This document shows, piece by piece, positions 1 to 8,433 of a stretch of DNA of 34,282 nt. Source of the DNA: an uncultured Acidobacteriia bacterium (GTDB taxonomy: Bacteria > Acidobacteriota > Terriglobia > Bryobacterales > Bryobacteraceae); assembly GCA_903923395.1 (NCBI GenBank), contig CAIXXM010000099.1, forward strand, positions 1-34,282, given 5' to 3'. Position 1 is the stretch's first letter; each line of letters opens with the position of its first letter. The position numbers and the translations under genes were made by a program. The notes below the pieces were generated by a model. The model was not told the DNA's origin. It saw only the letters and a list, made by a program, of their open reading frames with translations, and did no database searches.

Positions 1-195
1 CAGTTTTTCTCGCGGCTGCTCAGTTGTCCCGCTTCACGTTCCCCGCTTCACTTCGCCGATAATTTCTCCTCGTTGGCAGGTCGTGTTATATTCAGATTGT
101 AGTGTTTGGAGCTTGCCCTTACCGATCCTGTCGGTTCACTACCGTCGCATGTCTGCGATGAATTCTTAAATTGTCGATTAAGGAGATTGCCCCTC
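1..195. other. Left edge, no gene assigned
   Basis: No gene can be supported here. One plus-strand frame is open from base 3 to a TAA at 60-62 and could be the last 19 codons of a gene cut by the window edge, but nothing in it is recognisable. The stretch has lower GC than the DNA to the right of 1178, like the gene it precedes. A TTGGCA (73-78) and a TATATT (87-92) are visible but too close together to be a standard promoter pair. Confidence 0.3.
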
Positions 196-909
196 ATGGC
201 TCTGAAGTTTGATAAGCCCGTTTCACCTCCGATACCCAAGAGCGTTCCAACCACGCCGAAACCTCCAACCGTTCCCTCTCTATCCGCGCCACCAGCCGGT
301 TCGATCTTAGCGGCAGTGTTGGCCTCAGCAAGTGCCTTCAATCCGTCCCAGGCAGGCACATCTGAGAAAGCCGTCACGGCACCCCGGAAGCCTGTAGTAC
401 CTGAACCCCGAGCACCTAAGCCAGCAGACTCTTCTCCCGCAGAGAGAGTCAAGGTTACGTACAAGCAGCTTTCACAGGCAGCCTCAGGCCTCAATTCCGC
501 TTCTGACGAACTCACTAAGGCAATCCGTGCAGTAGAAGCTAGGCTTAAGGGCTTGAATCTCGGGATTCCCGCATGGGTGAGAATGGCTGGTGGTGAGACG
601 GGTCCTCAGTGGTGGGACCGAGGTATCGGGTACGTCCGGCTCAAGGATCGGTGGGGGATCGCTCTACGCACACGCGAAGGGAATGATAACTTTCCTGATG
701 ATGATTCCGAGGAGCTATGGGCATTTGATGAGGCACCTCGCTGGCTTCGAATCGACGGTGTAGGAAAGCTTCCTGACCTACTTGACGCATTATTAAAGCA
801 GGCGGAAGAAACCACGCTAAAGATAAGAGCTAAGATCGATCAAGCCAACGAACTGGCGCTGGCGCTCAGCGTGGGATTAAGTGAGAGTGAAGACAGAGGA
901 GATAGATAA
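196..909 (+). CDS. Hypothetical protein with Pro/Ala-rich N-terminus and coiled coils
   Basis: Function not recognised. I chose the ATG at 196 because AGGAG at 181-185 lies 10 nt upstream; the frame is open further left to 106 but without a ribosome site. The 237-residue product has no signal peptide or membrane segment. Its first ~80 residues are rich in Pro, Ala and Ser and look like a flexible linker. A heptad-like helix follows (about residues 90-120, LSQAASGLNSASDEL). Then comes a compact acidic/aromatic section containing WWDRGIGYVRLKDRWGIAL, and a final amphipathic helix rich in Lys, Glu and Ala. Codon choice (AGA, AGG, GTA, TTA, CTT) differs clearly from the GC-rich genes after 1178, suggesting recent transfer. 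A 43-codon gene follows after one base, so the two are probably one transcript. Confidence applies to the gene being real, not to a role. Confidence 0.75.
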   Translation: MALKFDKPVSPPIPKSVPTTPKPPTVPSLSAPPAGSILAAVLASASAFNPSQAGTSEKAVTAPRKPVVPEPRAPKPADSSPAERVKVTYKQLSQAASGLNSASDELTKAIRAVEARLKGLNLGIPAWVRMAGGETGPQWWDRGIGYVRLKDRWGIALRTREGNDNFPDDDSEELWAFDEAPRWLRIDGVGKLPDLLDALLKQAEETTLKIRAKIDQANELALALSVGLSESEDRGDR

Positions 910-910
910 G

Positions 911-1042
911 ATGCTCCCCTGGCTGAAAGATGCTCCTGAGGTAATCAAGGGCTTGTTTGACATTCTCGACCTAGTTGTATTTCGGTTGATGCTACTGGTG
1001 TTGGCTTCCCTCGGTGCCTACTCGCTCATCAAGCGACATTGA
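911..1042 (+). CDS. Small single-pass membrane protein, 43 aa
   Basis: Short gene starting with ATG one base after the preceding stop codon, with a purine-rich GAGGAGATAG just upstream as ribosome site. The peptide begins MLPWLKDAPEVIKGLFDILD, has one strongly hydrophobic segment (about residues 21-39, LVVFRLMLLVLASLGAY) and ends in basic LIKRH. It is expected to insert in the inner membrane as a single helix. The close spacing suggests co-translation with the 237-aa upstream protein, perhaps as a membrane anchor or partner; that is inference. A terminator begins inside its last codons. No family is recognised; small membrane peptides paired with a soluble unknown protein occur in phage-related and toxin-like loci, but nothing here proves such a role. 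Confidence 0.6.
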   Translation: MLPWLKDAPEVIKGLFDILDLVVFRLMLLVLASLGAYSLIKRH

Positions 1043-1060
1043 GCCTCAGTGGCGTTTTTT
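1037..1060 (+). terminator. Rho-independent terminator after the 43-aa gene
   Basis: An imperfect hairpin (CATTGA pairing with TCAGTG around a GCC loop, 1037-1051, with one G-T pair) can be lengthened by two pairs past a mismatch (CG 1034-1035 with CG 1053-1054). It is followed at once by six T residues (1055-1060). It overlaps the end of the 43-aa gene and separates the AT-richer left block from the housekeeping operon. Confidence 0.6.
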
Positions 1061-1070
1061 CGGGTAAGAT

Positions 1071-1135
1071 TTCCGGATACTTAAGCACTCAAGGGATCCG
1101 GAAGCGACTTGGGGAGGCACCCGCGGCGCCTCCCC
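1071..1135. repeat. Two consecutive inverted repeats at the block boundary
   Basis: TTCCGGAT (1071-1078) is matched perfectly by ATCCGGAA (1096-1103) across a 17-nt spacer. Eight bases further on, GGGGAGGC (1111-1118) is matched perfectly by GCCTCCCC (1128-1135) across 9 nt. The second is a strong GC hairpin without a T-tract. Both lie exactly where base composition changes, between the unknown gene pair and the operon beginning at 1178, so they may be remnants of an element end or back-up termination structures. Confidence 0.55.
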
Positions 1136-1177
1136 TTCCCGCCGCCCACCACACCCTGACACAATAGAAACAGCGCC

Positions 1178-2026
1178 ATGAACCGGGTCCTTTCCACCCA
1201 TCTATTCGTCCAACAACGTCTGACCACCGCCCTGCTGCAGCGGATCGAGCAGGCGGGCATCCCCGCGGTCGAGATCTTTTGCGCCGCGCAACACATTGAC
1301 TGGCACAACAAGAGCCAGATCATGGAACTCGCGCACTGGTTCCGGGATTCCCCCCTCCAACTGCACGCCATCCACGCCCCCATGTACACAGACGAAATCT
1401 GGGGACGCTCCGGCCCGCACACGCACATCAACATCACCGAACGCGTGAAATCCGAACGCATCAAGTGGACCGGCGAAATCAAACGCGCCCTCGAAATCGC
1501 GGAAGTCATCCCCTGCAAGTACGTCATCCAGCACCTCGGCGTCACCGGCCAGGAATACTCTGACTACTCCGTCGACGCCGCCTTCACCGCGCTCGAAGAC
1601 ATCAGCCTCTTCGCCAAACAGCGCGGCGTGGAAGTGCTGCTCGAAAACACGCCCAATGACCTTTCCACCGCTGAACGACTCAATCTCTTCAACGGCATGA
1701 CGCACCTCAACCTGAACTATGTCTTCGACACCGGCCATGCCAACCTCGGCGCCGGCGTGGAACAGGAATTCCTGTTGATGCGCGACCGCATCCGCTCCCT
1801 GCATCTGCACGATAATGACGGCCAAACGGACCAGCACCTGTTCCCCTTGGACCCCAAAGGCACCATCGACTGGACCCGGACGATGGAACTGCTTCGCACC
1901 AAACCGGATCAATACCCCCTGCTGCTCGAACTCCGCGACAATGGTGACTTGGAACACCCGGCCCAGGACGCGGCCCGTACTCTCGACGCACTGGAAAATC
2001 TGAGACCAACTTCAAATGACAAATAG
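1178..2026 (+). CDS. Sugar phosphate isomerase/epimerase (AP endonuclease family 2 TIM barrel)
   Basis: Predicted cytoplasmic metal-dependent TIM-barrel enzyme of the xylose-isomerase-like / AP_endonuc_2 superfamily. The 282-residue length suits a one-domain member. Probable metal ligands are visible in order: H66 in HAIHAPM, H119 in VIQHLG, E156 in VLLENTP, D184 and H187 in VFDTGHAN, H209/H211 and D212 in LHLHDNDG, and a Glu in LLLELRD near the C-terminus. The pattern of a Glu after a hydrophobic strand and the His-x-Asp loop is typical of sugar isomerases and epimerases; endonuclease IV would carry additional ligands and a longer C-terminus. The specific substrate cannot be read from the sequence. 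It is the first gene of a five-gene operon and overlaps asnS by 11 nt, so its translation is probably coupled to asnS, though the metabolic link is unclear. Confidence 0.85.
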   Translation: MNRVLSTHLFVQQRLTTALLQRIEQAGIPAVEIFCAAQHIDWHNKSQIMELAHWFRDSPLQLHAIHAPMYTDEIWGRSGPHTHINITERVKSERIKWTGEIKRALEIAEVIPCKYVIQHLGVTGQEYSDYSVDAAFTALEDISLFAKQRGVEVLLENTPNDLSTAERLNLFNGMTHLNLNYVFDTGHANLGAGVEQEFLLMRDRIRSLHLHDNDGQTDQHLFPLDPKGTIDWTRTMELLRTKPDQYPLLLELRDNGDLEHPAQDAARTLDALENLRPTSNDK

Positions 2027-3326
2027 AATCACCATCAGCGATGCGTCCCGCCACGTGGGCGAGACCGTTACGATCCCCGGCTGGCTGCACAACATCCGCA
2101 AGTCCGGCAAGATCGTGTTCCCCATCCTGCGGGATGGCACCGGCCTGATGCAGTGCGTGGCCGTGAAGTCCGCGCTGCCGGAGGAGACCTTCGAAACCCT
2201 GAAGCACCTCACCCAGGAATCCTCCATCATCCTCACCGGCAGGATCCGCGAAGAAGCGCGCGCCGCCGGTGGCTTTGAGCTCGATGTGGAATCGCTCGAA
2301 GTCATCCAGAAGGTCTCCGAAGAAGACCCCTACCCCATCACGCCCAAGGAACACGGCACCGAGTTCCTGATGAGCAAGCGGCACCTCTGGCTGCGTTCTC
2401 AACGCCAGAACGCCATCATCCGTGTGCGCCACGAAATCATCAAGTCCGTGCGCGATTACTTTGACAACCACGGCTTCACGCTGGTGGATACGCCCATCTT
2501 TACGCCCGCGGCCTGCGAAGGCACCACCACGCTGTTCGAATGCGATTACTTCGAAGATGAAAAGGCCTATCTCACACAGTCCGGCCAGCTCTACAACGAA
2601 GCGAACGCCATGGCCTTCGGCAAGGTCTATTGCTTCGGACCCACCTTCCGCGCGGAAAAGTCCAAGACCCGCCGCCACCTCACGGAGTTCTGGATGGTGG
2701 AGCCCGAAATGGCCTACGCGGATTTGGAAGAAGTGAAGCGCGTGGCAGAAGAAATGGTCTGCTACGTGGTGGGCCGCGTACTCGAACACAAGCGCGAAGA
2801 ACTGAAGGTTCTGGAGCGGGATGTCACCAAGCTCGAAGCCGTGCTGCAGGGTCCGTTCATCCGCATGAGTTACGACGAAGCCGTCAAGAACCTGCAGGCC
2901 AATGGCTCCGAAATCCAATGGGGCAGTGACTTCGGCGGCGGCGACGAAACCATCCTCACCAAGCAGTTTGACCGCCCCATGCTGGTGGACCGCTTCCCCA
3001 CCGCCATCAAAGCCTTCTACATGGCTCCGGACCCCGCCCGTGAAGAAGTCGCGCTCGGCGTGGACGTGCTCGCGCCCGAAGGCTACGGCGAAATCATCGG
3101 CGGCGGCCAGCGCATTCATGATCCCGAACTGCTGCTGAAGCGCATCCACGAACACAATTTGCCGCCCGAAGCCTTCGATTGGTACATCGATTTGCGGAAG
3201 TACGGCACGGTACCCCACGGCGGTTTCGGCATGGGCATTGAACGCGCAGTGGCCTGGATCTGCGGACTGGAACACGTCCGTGAAACCATTGCCTTCCCCC
3301 GCATGATTTACACGCTGCGGCCGTAA
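2016..3326 (+). CDS. asnS: Asparaginyl-tRNA synthetase
   Basis: Class IIb aminoacyl-tRNA synthetase that charges tRNA-Asn with asparagine in the cytoplasm. The 436 residues match the usual bacterial length. An N-terminal OB-fold anticodon-binding domain (about 1-105, with [19 protein letters not shown]) precedes the catalytic domain. Motif 1 surrounds [18 protein letters not shown] (148-164), motif 2 contains [16 protein letters not shown] (211-226), and motif 3 contains [12 protein letters not shown] with R410 near the C-terminus. The [12 protein letters not shown] loop and the absence of the GAD insertion domain separate it from bacterial AspRS. It begins inside the upstream isomerase gene and its TAA stop shares one base with the arginase ATG, so the operon is tightly packed. 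No clear Shine-Dalgarno precedes the start, consistent with coupling to the upstream frame. Confidence 0.95.
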   Translation: MTNRITISDASRHVGETVTIPGWLHNIRKSGKIVFPILRDGTGLMQCVAVKSALPEETFETLKHLTQESSIILTGRIREEARAAGGFELDVESLEVIQKVSEEDPYPITPKEHGTEFLMSKRHLWLRSQRQNAIIRVRHEIIKSVRDYFDNHGFTLVDTPIFTPAACEGTTTLFECDYFEDEKAYLTQSGQLYNEANAMAFGKVYCFGPTFRAEKSKTRRHLTEFWMVEPEMAYADLEEVKRVAEEMVCYVVGRVLEHKREELKVLERDVTKLEAVLQGPFIRMSYDEAVKNLQANGSEIQWGSDFGGGDETILTKQFDRPMLVDRFPTAIKAFYMAPDPAREEVALGVDVLAPEGYGEIIGGGQRIHDPELLLKRIHEHNLPPEAFDWYIDLRKYGTVPHGGFGMGIERAVAWICGLEHVRETIAFPRMIYTLRP

Positions 3327-4243
3327 TGACGAAGAGCACCATAGCGATCCTCGGCGCACCGCTCGATCTCGGGGCGGGGCGCAGAGGCGTGGACATGGGT
3401 CCGTCTGCCCTGCGTGTGGCTGGCGTTGGACGGCGACTGGCGGAATTGGGCTATACGGTGGAAGACCTGGGCAACGTGCCTGTCGCCCAACCCGAAAGCC
3501 TGGCGGATTCGGGTCCCGCGAATGCCCATTACCTGCCCCAGATCGCTGCCACTTGCGGACGCCTCGGCAGCATCGTCGCGCAGGCCATGACCGATGGCAA
3601 AACGCCTCTCGTCATGGGCGGAGATCACTCCATTGCTGCCGGAACCGTCGCCGGTGTCGCGAAATTCGTGCAATCCACCGGCGGTAAACTCGGCCTGATC
3701 TGGATTGACGCCCACAGCGACATGAACACCCCGGCCACCAGCCCGAGCGGCAACGTCCACGGCATGCCGCTTGCCTGTTGCGTCGGTGTCGGCCCTGTCG
3801 AACTCACCCAGTTACTTGGCTTCGCCCCGAAGCTTGATCCCCGCAACGTCGCTTTGGTTGGCATCCGCGATGTGGATCATGTGGAGCGACAGATCGTCCG
3901 CGAAACCGGCGTTCACGCTTTCACCATGAGAGACATCGATGAGCGTGGCATGAAAGCCGTGATGCAGGAAGCCATCTCCGTAGCAACACTCGGCACCAGC
4001 GGTTTCCATCTCTCGCTCGATATGGACTTCGTGGACCCCGAACATGCACCCGGCGTCGGCACGCCCGTCCGCGGGGGAGGAACTTACCGCGAGACCCATC
4101 TCGCCATGGAAATGATCTGCGATTCCGGCGGCATGCTCTCCATGGAAGTGGTGGAAGTGAACCCCGTGATTGATCAATCGAACCGCACGGCGGACCTGGC
4201 AGTGGAACTGGTCCTCTCCGCCATGGGAAAGAGAATTCTCTAA
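3326..4243 (+). CDS. rocF: Arginase
   Basis: Ureohydrolase converting L-arginine to ornithine and urea with a binuclear manganese centre. All signature motifs are visible in the 305-residue protein: GGDHS with H101, DAHSDMN with D128, H130 and D132, and SLDMDFVDP with D232 and D234. The N-terminal ILGAPLDLGAGRRGVDMGPSAL and the PGVGTPVRGGGTYRE segment are characteristic of arginase rather than agmatinase, and the length equals typical bacterial RocF. Its ATG shares one base with the asnS TAA, and its TAA shares one base with the ddl ATG, so expression is coupled on both sides. Being embedded between tRNA charging and cell-wall genes rather than beside arginine transporters suggests constitutive expression; that is inference. 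Confidence 0.93.
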   Translation: MTKSTIAILGAPLDLGAGRRGVDMGPSALRVAGVGRRLAELGYTVEDLGNVPVAQPESLADSGPANAHYLPQIAATCGRLGSIVAQAMTDGKTPLVMGGDHSIAAGTVAGVAKFVQSTGGKLGLIWIDAHSDMNTPATSPSGNVHGMPLACCVGVGPVELTQLLGFAPKLDPRNVALVGIRDVDHVERQIVRETGVHAFTMRDIDERGMKAVMQEAISVATLGTSGFHLSLDMDFVDPEHAPGVGTPVRGGGTYRETHLAMEMICDSGGMLSMEVVEVNPVIDQSNRTADLAVELVLSAMGKRIL

Positions 4244-5220
4244 TGAAATTGCGAGTTGCAGTACTTTATGGCGGTCGCAGCGGGGAACATGAAGTCTCCA
4301 TCCGCTCGGCAGAATCCGTCATTGCGGCATTGAAGCCGGAGAAATATGAGGTGGTCCGGGTCATGATCGGCAAGGATGGCAAATGGCTCCCCACTCCGTT
4401 TCTGCCGGAACCCGGCGCGAACCCCGGTATCGATGTGGTCTTCCCTGTTCTGCATGGCACCTTCGGCGAAGACGGCACGGTGCAGGGCCTGCTGGAACTG
4501 GCTGACCTGCCCTATGTCGGCGCGAACGTTCTCGCCTCCGCCGTCTCCATGGATAAAGACGTCATGAAACGCGTCTGCCGCGATCAGGGCATCCCGATCG
4601 TGGATTATTTCGTGCTGCACCGTGACGAGATTGACCCGGAAGCGGTGGCGGCCCGCCTGCCCTTCCCCATCTTCGTGAAGCCGGCGAATCTCGGTTCTTC
4701 AGTGGGGATCAGCAAGGCCCACAATATGGATGAACTCGAAGCAGCGCTCCGCACAGCCGCCCAGTTCGATACCAAAATTGTAGTGGAGCGTGGCATTGAG
4801 GGCCGGGAGTTTGAATGTTCCGTGCTGGGTAATGAAGACCCCGCCGCATCGATCCCCTGTGAAATTCTACCCTCCCGCGAGTTCTACGACTATGAAGACA
4901 AATACGAACTGAACCTCGCGAAGATTGAACTCCCCGCCAAGCTTTCCCCTGAAGACACGGCAGAAATGCGCCGCTTGGCCGTGGCCTGCTTCACCGCCGT
5001 GGGTTGCGAAGGCATGGGCCGGGTGGATTTCTTGCGTGAAACCTCCACTGGCAAGCTGTTCGTCAATGAAATCAATACCATCCCGGGCTTTACGTCGATC
5101 AGCATGTATCCGAAGATGTGGGAGTATACAGGAATTCCATACGGTGACCTGCTGGACCGGCTTATTGAACTCGCCCTGGAACGCCACGCCGCGAAGAAGG
5201 CGACCCGGTTTACGAGATAG
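4243..5220 (+). CDS. ddl: D-alanine--D-alanine ligase
   Basis: ATP-grasp enzyme joining two D-alanines for the peptidoglycan stem peptide, in the cytoplasm. The N-terminal loop [16 protein letters not shown] (8-23) contains E15, equivalent to the conserved substrate-binding Glu of Ddl. Further signatures are [36 protein letters not shown] in the ATP-binding domain, and the C-terminal [20 protein letters not shown] containing magnesium ligands and the family hallmark. At 325 residues it is of normal, slightly compact size. Start and upstream stop overlap (TAATG), and the next gene begins one base after its stop. The organism evidently has standard D-Ala-D-Ala peptidoglycan precursors. I cannot assign a ddlA or ddlB subtype confidently. 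Confidence 0.94.
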   Translation: MKLRVAVLYGGRSGEHEVSIRSAESVIAALKPEKYEVVRVMIGKDGKWLPTPFLPEPGANPGIDVVFPVLHGTFGEDGTVQGLLELADLPYVGANVLASAVSMDKDVMKRVCRDQGIPIVDYFVLHRDEIDPEAVAARLPFPIFVKPANLGSSVGISKAHNMDELEAALRTAAQFDTKIVVERGIEGREFECSVLGNEDPAASIPCEILPSREFYDYEDKYELNLAKIELPAKLSPEDTAEMRRLAVACFTAVGCEGMGRVDFLRETSTGKLFVNEINTIPGFTSISMYPKMWEYTGIPYGDLLDRLIELALERHAAKKATRFTR

Positions 5221-5221
5221 C

Positions 5222-6694
5222 ATGAACCGCCTCATCCTGCTGCTGTTCGCGGCCTCCGCACTGTTCGCCGCGGATACCAAGAAGACCGAAGAAGAAGCCG
5301 CGATGAAGCGGTTTATCGACGTTCTGCAGACCTTCACCAGCACGAACGCGGATCCCGTCGATCTCGATCAAGCCTTCTATGTGGGTGCGATTCCCGGCCT
5401 GCTGCGCCATCTCGATCCCCACTCTGTTTTCTTCGATCCCGGCCAGTTCGAGCAGGTGAAATCGATGGAGAACTCGACGCACAAGGGCTTCGGCACGGTT
5501 GTTTCCGTGCTGCCTGGACGCGTTGTGGTGCTGCAGGCGCTGCCGGGTTCGCCCTCCGCAAAGTCTGGCATGTCGCCCGGAGATGAGATTCTCGCGGTCA
5601 ATAATTACCGGCTGGACCGGCTGGAATTCGAACAGATTATTGAACTGCTGAATCAGTCCAAGCAGCGCCCGGCACAGTTGATTGTGCGGCGTCCCGGCAG
5701 CGTTCGCCTGCTGGAACTGACGCTGGTGCCGCAGGATATGATCTCTCCCTCGGTCGACCGCGCCTTCCTGCTGCAACCCTCGATTGGTTACGTCCGGGTG
5801 ACGAGCTTTGAACAGAAGACGGGATTTCAGGTGCAGGAAGCCATCGAGAAACTCGGCGGCAATAAGTTGAAGGGGCTGGTGCTGGATCTGCGCAACAACC
5901 CGGGTGGACTGATGAATGCGGCGCTCTACACGTCATCCCTGTTTCTGCAGCCGGGCCAGACGATTCTCTCCGTCCATGGCCGCAACGTGCCGGAGACCTT
6001 TGAGAAGGTTCCGGAGGGGAATAAACCCTACACGTTCCCGGTCTCGATTCTGGTCAACGCGAAGACGGCAAGTGCGTCTGAGATTGTCTCTGGATCCCTG
6101 CAGGATCATGACCGCGCCGTCATTGTCGGCGAGCCCAGTTTCGGCAAGGGACTGGTCCAGAGCGTATTTCCGATCGCTGAGAAGACGGGTCTCGCGCTGA
6201 CTACGGCGCTCTATTACATTCCCAGTGGGCGCTCGATTCAGAAGCCGTTCAAGATGGATGAGTTCGCACTCGGAGCCACCGCCGCGCATCCCAATGAGCG
6301 CACGGATTTCAAGACGGATAAAGGGCGTCCGGTTCCCGGTGGCGGCGGCATTGTGCCGGATATTCTGGCGCAACCGGAGGAATACACGCAGTTCCGGCAG
6401 GTGATGGAGGGCTCAGCCGCGTTTACCTCTTACGCGACGGAATACCTGCGTACGAATAAAATCGATGCGAACTGGAAGCCTACACCGCAGATTATGGATC
6501 AGTTCCGCGTGTGGCTGAGCGACCGGCAGATCCAGCCCAGCGTGCGCGAGTGGCTGGCGGAACTCCGCTGGACGCAGATCCGGTTGCATACGGAGATGTT
6601 CAATTTGGCATTCGGCGTGGAGAAGGGCGATGAGATTGAAGTGCAGGGTGATGCAGTCCTGCAAAAGGGTTTGGCTGCGGTACTGAAGCAGTAG
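5222..6694 (+). CDS. S41 family C-terminal processing peptidase with PDZ domain
   Basis: Secreted serine/lysine protease of the Prc/CtpA family acting in the periplasm. The start at 5222 gives a clean signal peptide (MNRLILLLFAASALFAAD); the frame is open further left only because it overlaps ddl. A PDZ domain (about residues 85-165, with HKGFGTVVSVLPGRVVVL and SGMSPGDEILAVN) precedes the peptidase core, which contains SIGYVRVTSF and LVLDLRNNPGGL. The catalytic pair is visible: S284 in TASASEIVSG and K309 in SFGKGLVQ, spaced 25 residues as in E. coli Prc, with an Asp in LQDHD between them. Length 490. The C-terminal ~100 residues form an extra helical domain. It is the last gene of the operon; the repeat array begins at the next base. 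The substrate is not evident. Confidence 0.92.
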   Translation: MNRLILLLFAASALFAADTKKTEEEAAMKRFIDVLQTFTSTNADPVDLDQAFYVGAIPGLLRHLDPHSVFFDPGQFEQVKSMENSTHKGFGTVVSVLPGRVVVLQALPGSPSAKSGMSPGDEILAVNNYRLDRLEFEQIIELLNQSKQRPAQLIVRRPGSVRLLELTLVPQDMISPSVDRAFLLQPSIGYVRVTSFEQKTGFQVQEAIEKLGGNKLKGLVLDLRNNPGGLMNAALYTSSLFLQPGQTILSVHGRNVPETFEKVPEGNKPYTFPVSILVNAKTASASEIVSGSLQDHDRAVIVGEPSFGKGLVQSVFPIAEKTGLALTTALYYIPSGRSIQKPFKMDEFALGATAAHPNERTDFKTDKGRPVPGGGGIVPDILAQPEEYTQFRQVMEGSAAFTSYATEYLRTNKIDANWKPTPQIMDQFRVWLSDRQIQPSVREWLAELRWTQIRLHTEMFNLAFGVEKGDEIEVQGDAVLQKGLAAVLKQ

Positions 6695-7030
6695 GCCGTA
6701 TGCGCGCGCCAGGATGGCGCACGAACAACACCAGCCCTTATCGTTCGCGCTTCATTTTTGGCGCAAGAACATCGCTTGACGATGCCCTCATCGTTCGCAC
6801 GTCATTTTGGCGCGCGTCCTTCCCCCAGCCGTATGCGCGCGCCAGGATGGCGCACGAACAGCACCAGCCCTCATCGTTCGCGCGTCATTTTGGCGCAAGA
6901 GCATCGCTTGACGATGCCCTCGTCGTTCGCGCGTCATTTTGGCGCAAGAGCATCGCTTGACGATGCCCTCGTCGTTCGCGCGTCATTTTGGCGCGCGTGC
7001 TGATCCCCAATACTCATCCTCCACGCGCGC
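6695..7030. repeat. Compound palindromic repeat array
   Basis: Non-coding stretch between the S41 peptidase stop and gdh, consisting almost wholly of repeats. Module A starts at 6695 and again at 6828; each copy contains the palindrome GCGCCAGGATGGCGC followed by ACGAACA. Module B is a 49-bp unit containing GCATCG-CTTGA-CGATGC (6-bp stem) and a GCGCGTCATTTTGGCGC hairpin; it occurs once after the first A module and twice in tandem after the second (6901 and 6950, exact period 49). Longer inverted pairs link the ends, for example GCGCGCGTG (6991-6999) with CACGCGCGC (7022-7030). Short open frames cross the array but only reflect the repetition. No conventional promoter for gdh is obvious between 7030 and 7072. 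Confidence 0.85.
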
Positions 7031-7060
7031 TTCCCCGCAGAGACTGCCATAATAACGGCT

Positions 7061-7075
7061 GGAGATATCGATTTG
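7061..7075 (+). promoter_or_regulatory. Ribosome binding site deciding a TTG start for gdh
   Basis: GGAG at 7061-7064 lies 8 nt before a TTG (7073-7075). No ATG exists nearby in frame, and the next candidate (GTG at 7079) would be 14 nt from the GGAG. The TTG is therefore the best-supported start. Confidence 0.7.
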
Positions 7076-8356
7076 TCAGTGACCACGCAGTCCTTTGAAA
7101 ACTCTCTCGAACGGGAAAAAAATCCCTGGCTGGCGGCCGCCGCACGGTTTGACATTGCCGCCGAAAAATTGAAGATGGATGACGGCATGCGCAAAGTGCT
7201 GCGAAGCCCCGCGCGCGAAATCACCGTGAACATCCCCGTCATGCTCGATGACGGCCGGATTGAAGTCTTCACCGGCTACCGTGTGCAGCACTCGGTCGCC
7301 CGCGGCCCCGGCAAAGGCGGCATCCGCTACGCCCCTGATGTGTCCCTCGATGAAGTGCGCGCCCTCGCGTCCTGGATGACGTGGAAGTGCGCCGTGGTCA
7401 ACATCCCCTTCGGCGGTGCCAAGGGAGGCGTGATCTGTGACCCGTCCATCCTGTCTGACTTCGAACTCGAACGCATCACACGCCGCTATACGGCGGAACT
7501 GATCGAATTCATTGGTCCGGAAAAGGACGTTCCCGCGCCAGACATGAACACCAATGACCGCGTCATGGCCTGGATCATGGACACTTACTCCATGCACGTG
7601 CGCCACACCACCACCGCGGTTGTGACCGGCAAGCCCATGGACCTCGGCGGTTCCCGCGGACGCCCCGAAGCCACCGGGCGCGGCTGCATGATCGTCACCG
7701 GCGAAGCTCTCAAGAAATTCGGCTGGCGGGCGGATTCCACGCGCGTTGTCATTCAAGGTTTCGGCAATGTGGGCGGAATGGCCGCGAAGCTGATGGCTGC
7801 CGCAGGCTTCAAGATCATTGCCATTGTGGAGTATGACGGCGCCATCTATAACAAGAACGGGCTCGACATTCCCGCGCTGGCGAAGCACAAGAAAGAAACT
7901 GGCTCCATCCGTGATTTCGCCGGTGGTGAGAATTACGACAAGACCGAAGCCATGTATCTGGAATGCGAAGTACTCATTCCTGCTGCCATGGAGGGTGTTA
8001 TTACCTCACAGACTGCGGACAAGCTGAACTGCCGCATTATTTGTGAAGGTGCCAACGGACCCACCACGGCGATTGCAGACGAGATACTCGCGGATAAGAA
8101 GATCTTTGTTATTCCAGATATCCTGGCGAACGCTGGCGGAGTTACCGTATCTTACTTCGAGTGGGTGCAGGACCGGCAGGGCTTCTTCTGGAACGAAGAT
8201 CTGGTGAATGAGCGGCTGCGGGAGATCATGGTCGACAGCTTCAATTCCGTGGTTGCTTATGGCGAGAAGCATAACGTCCATAACCGCACCGCAGCCTACA
8301 TGCTGGCGCTGGACCGCGTGCAGTTTGCAATGAAACTCCGCGGCATCTACGCTTAG
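7073..8356 (+). CDS. gdhA: Glutamate dehydrogenase (Glu/Leu/Phe/Val dehydrogenase family)
   Basis: Cytoplasmic enzyme interconverting glutamate and 2-oxoglutarate plus ammonia with NAD(P). The 427-residue length fits the hexameric short class. Substrate-binding and catalytic lysines are visible as K81 in [11 protein letters not shown]105 in [12 protein letters not shown] and K117 in PFGGAKGGV. The Rossmann domain carries [15 protein letters not shown]. Other hallmarks are [18 protein letters not shown] and [20 protein letters not shown]. Cofactor preference cannot be decided by eye. Translation begins at TTG with a good ribosome site. The gene stands alone, with the repeat array upstream, and its TAG stop overlaps the TAA of a convergent mini-ORF. 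A leucine or phenylalanine dehydrogenase is less likely, because those enzymes are usually shorter (about 350-370 residues). Confidence 0.93.
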   Translation: MSVTTQSFENSLEREKNPWLAAAARFDIAAEKLKMDDGMRKVLRSPAREITVNIPVMLDDGRIEVFTGYRVQHSVARGPGKGGIRYAPDVSLDEVRALASWMTWKCAVVNIPFGGAKGGVICDPSILSDFELERITRRYTAELIEFIGPEKDVPAPDMNTNDRVMAWIMDTYSMHVRHTTTAVVTGKPMDLGGSRGRPEATGRGCMIVTGEALKKFGWRADSTRVVIQGFGNVGGMAAKLMAAAGFKIIAIVEYDGAIYNKNGLDIPALAKHKKETGSIRDFAGGENYDKTEAMYLECEVLIPAAMEGVITSQTADKLNCRIICEGANGPTTAIADEILADKKIFVIPDILANAGGVTVSYFEWVQDRQGFFWNEDLVNERLREIMVDSFNSVVAYGEKHNVHNRTAAYMLALDRVQFAMKLRGIYA

Positions 8357-8433
8357 TTGTTTTCCGGTTTGATGGGGTCTGGTGGAGGCTGATCGGCCGG
8401 ATCAGCTGGCACATTTGGATCTTGAGGCGTCAT
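8353..8433 (-). CDS. Possible 26-aa Pro/Asp-rich peptide coupled to the kinase gene
   Basis: A mini-ORF begins with ATG at 8433 that overlaps the kinase stop as ATGA, with AGGGAG about 10 nt upstream inside the kinase gene. The product starts [12 protein letters not shown], continues with a run of prolines and aspartates (QPPPDPIKP), and ends ENN; it is hydrophilic and probably unstructured. The TAA stop overlaps the stop of gdh, so both convergent genes end in the same few bases. The ATGA coupling and ribosome site argue for translation; the small size argues for caution. No family is known to me. Confidence 0.35.
   Translation of the reverse strand: MTPQDPNVPADPADQPPPDPIKPENN

Noticed and set aside
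1707-3359. Long minus-strand open frame (550 codons) opposite asnS
   Set aside because: It lies antisense to an unmistakable AsnRS and matches no family; its composition is that of a GC-rich shadow frame.
6901-6998. 49-bp tandem units considered as a CRISPR array
   Set aside because: Units are directly adjacent with no unique spacers and no cas genes are present.
6700-7003. Two overlapping small frames (86 and 81 codons) in the repeat array
   Set aside because: They merely translate the repeats, and the same repeated peptide appears in both frames; no ribosome site.
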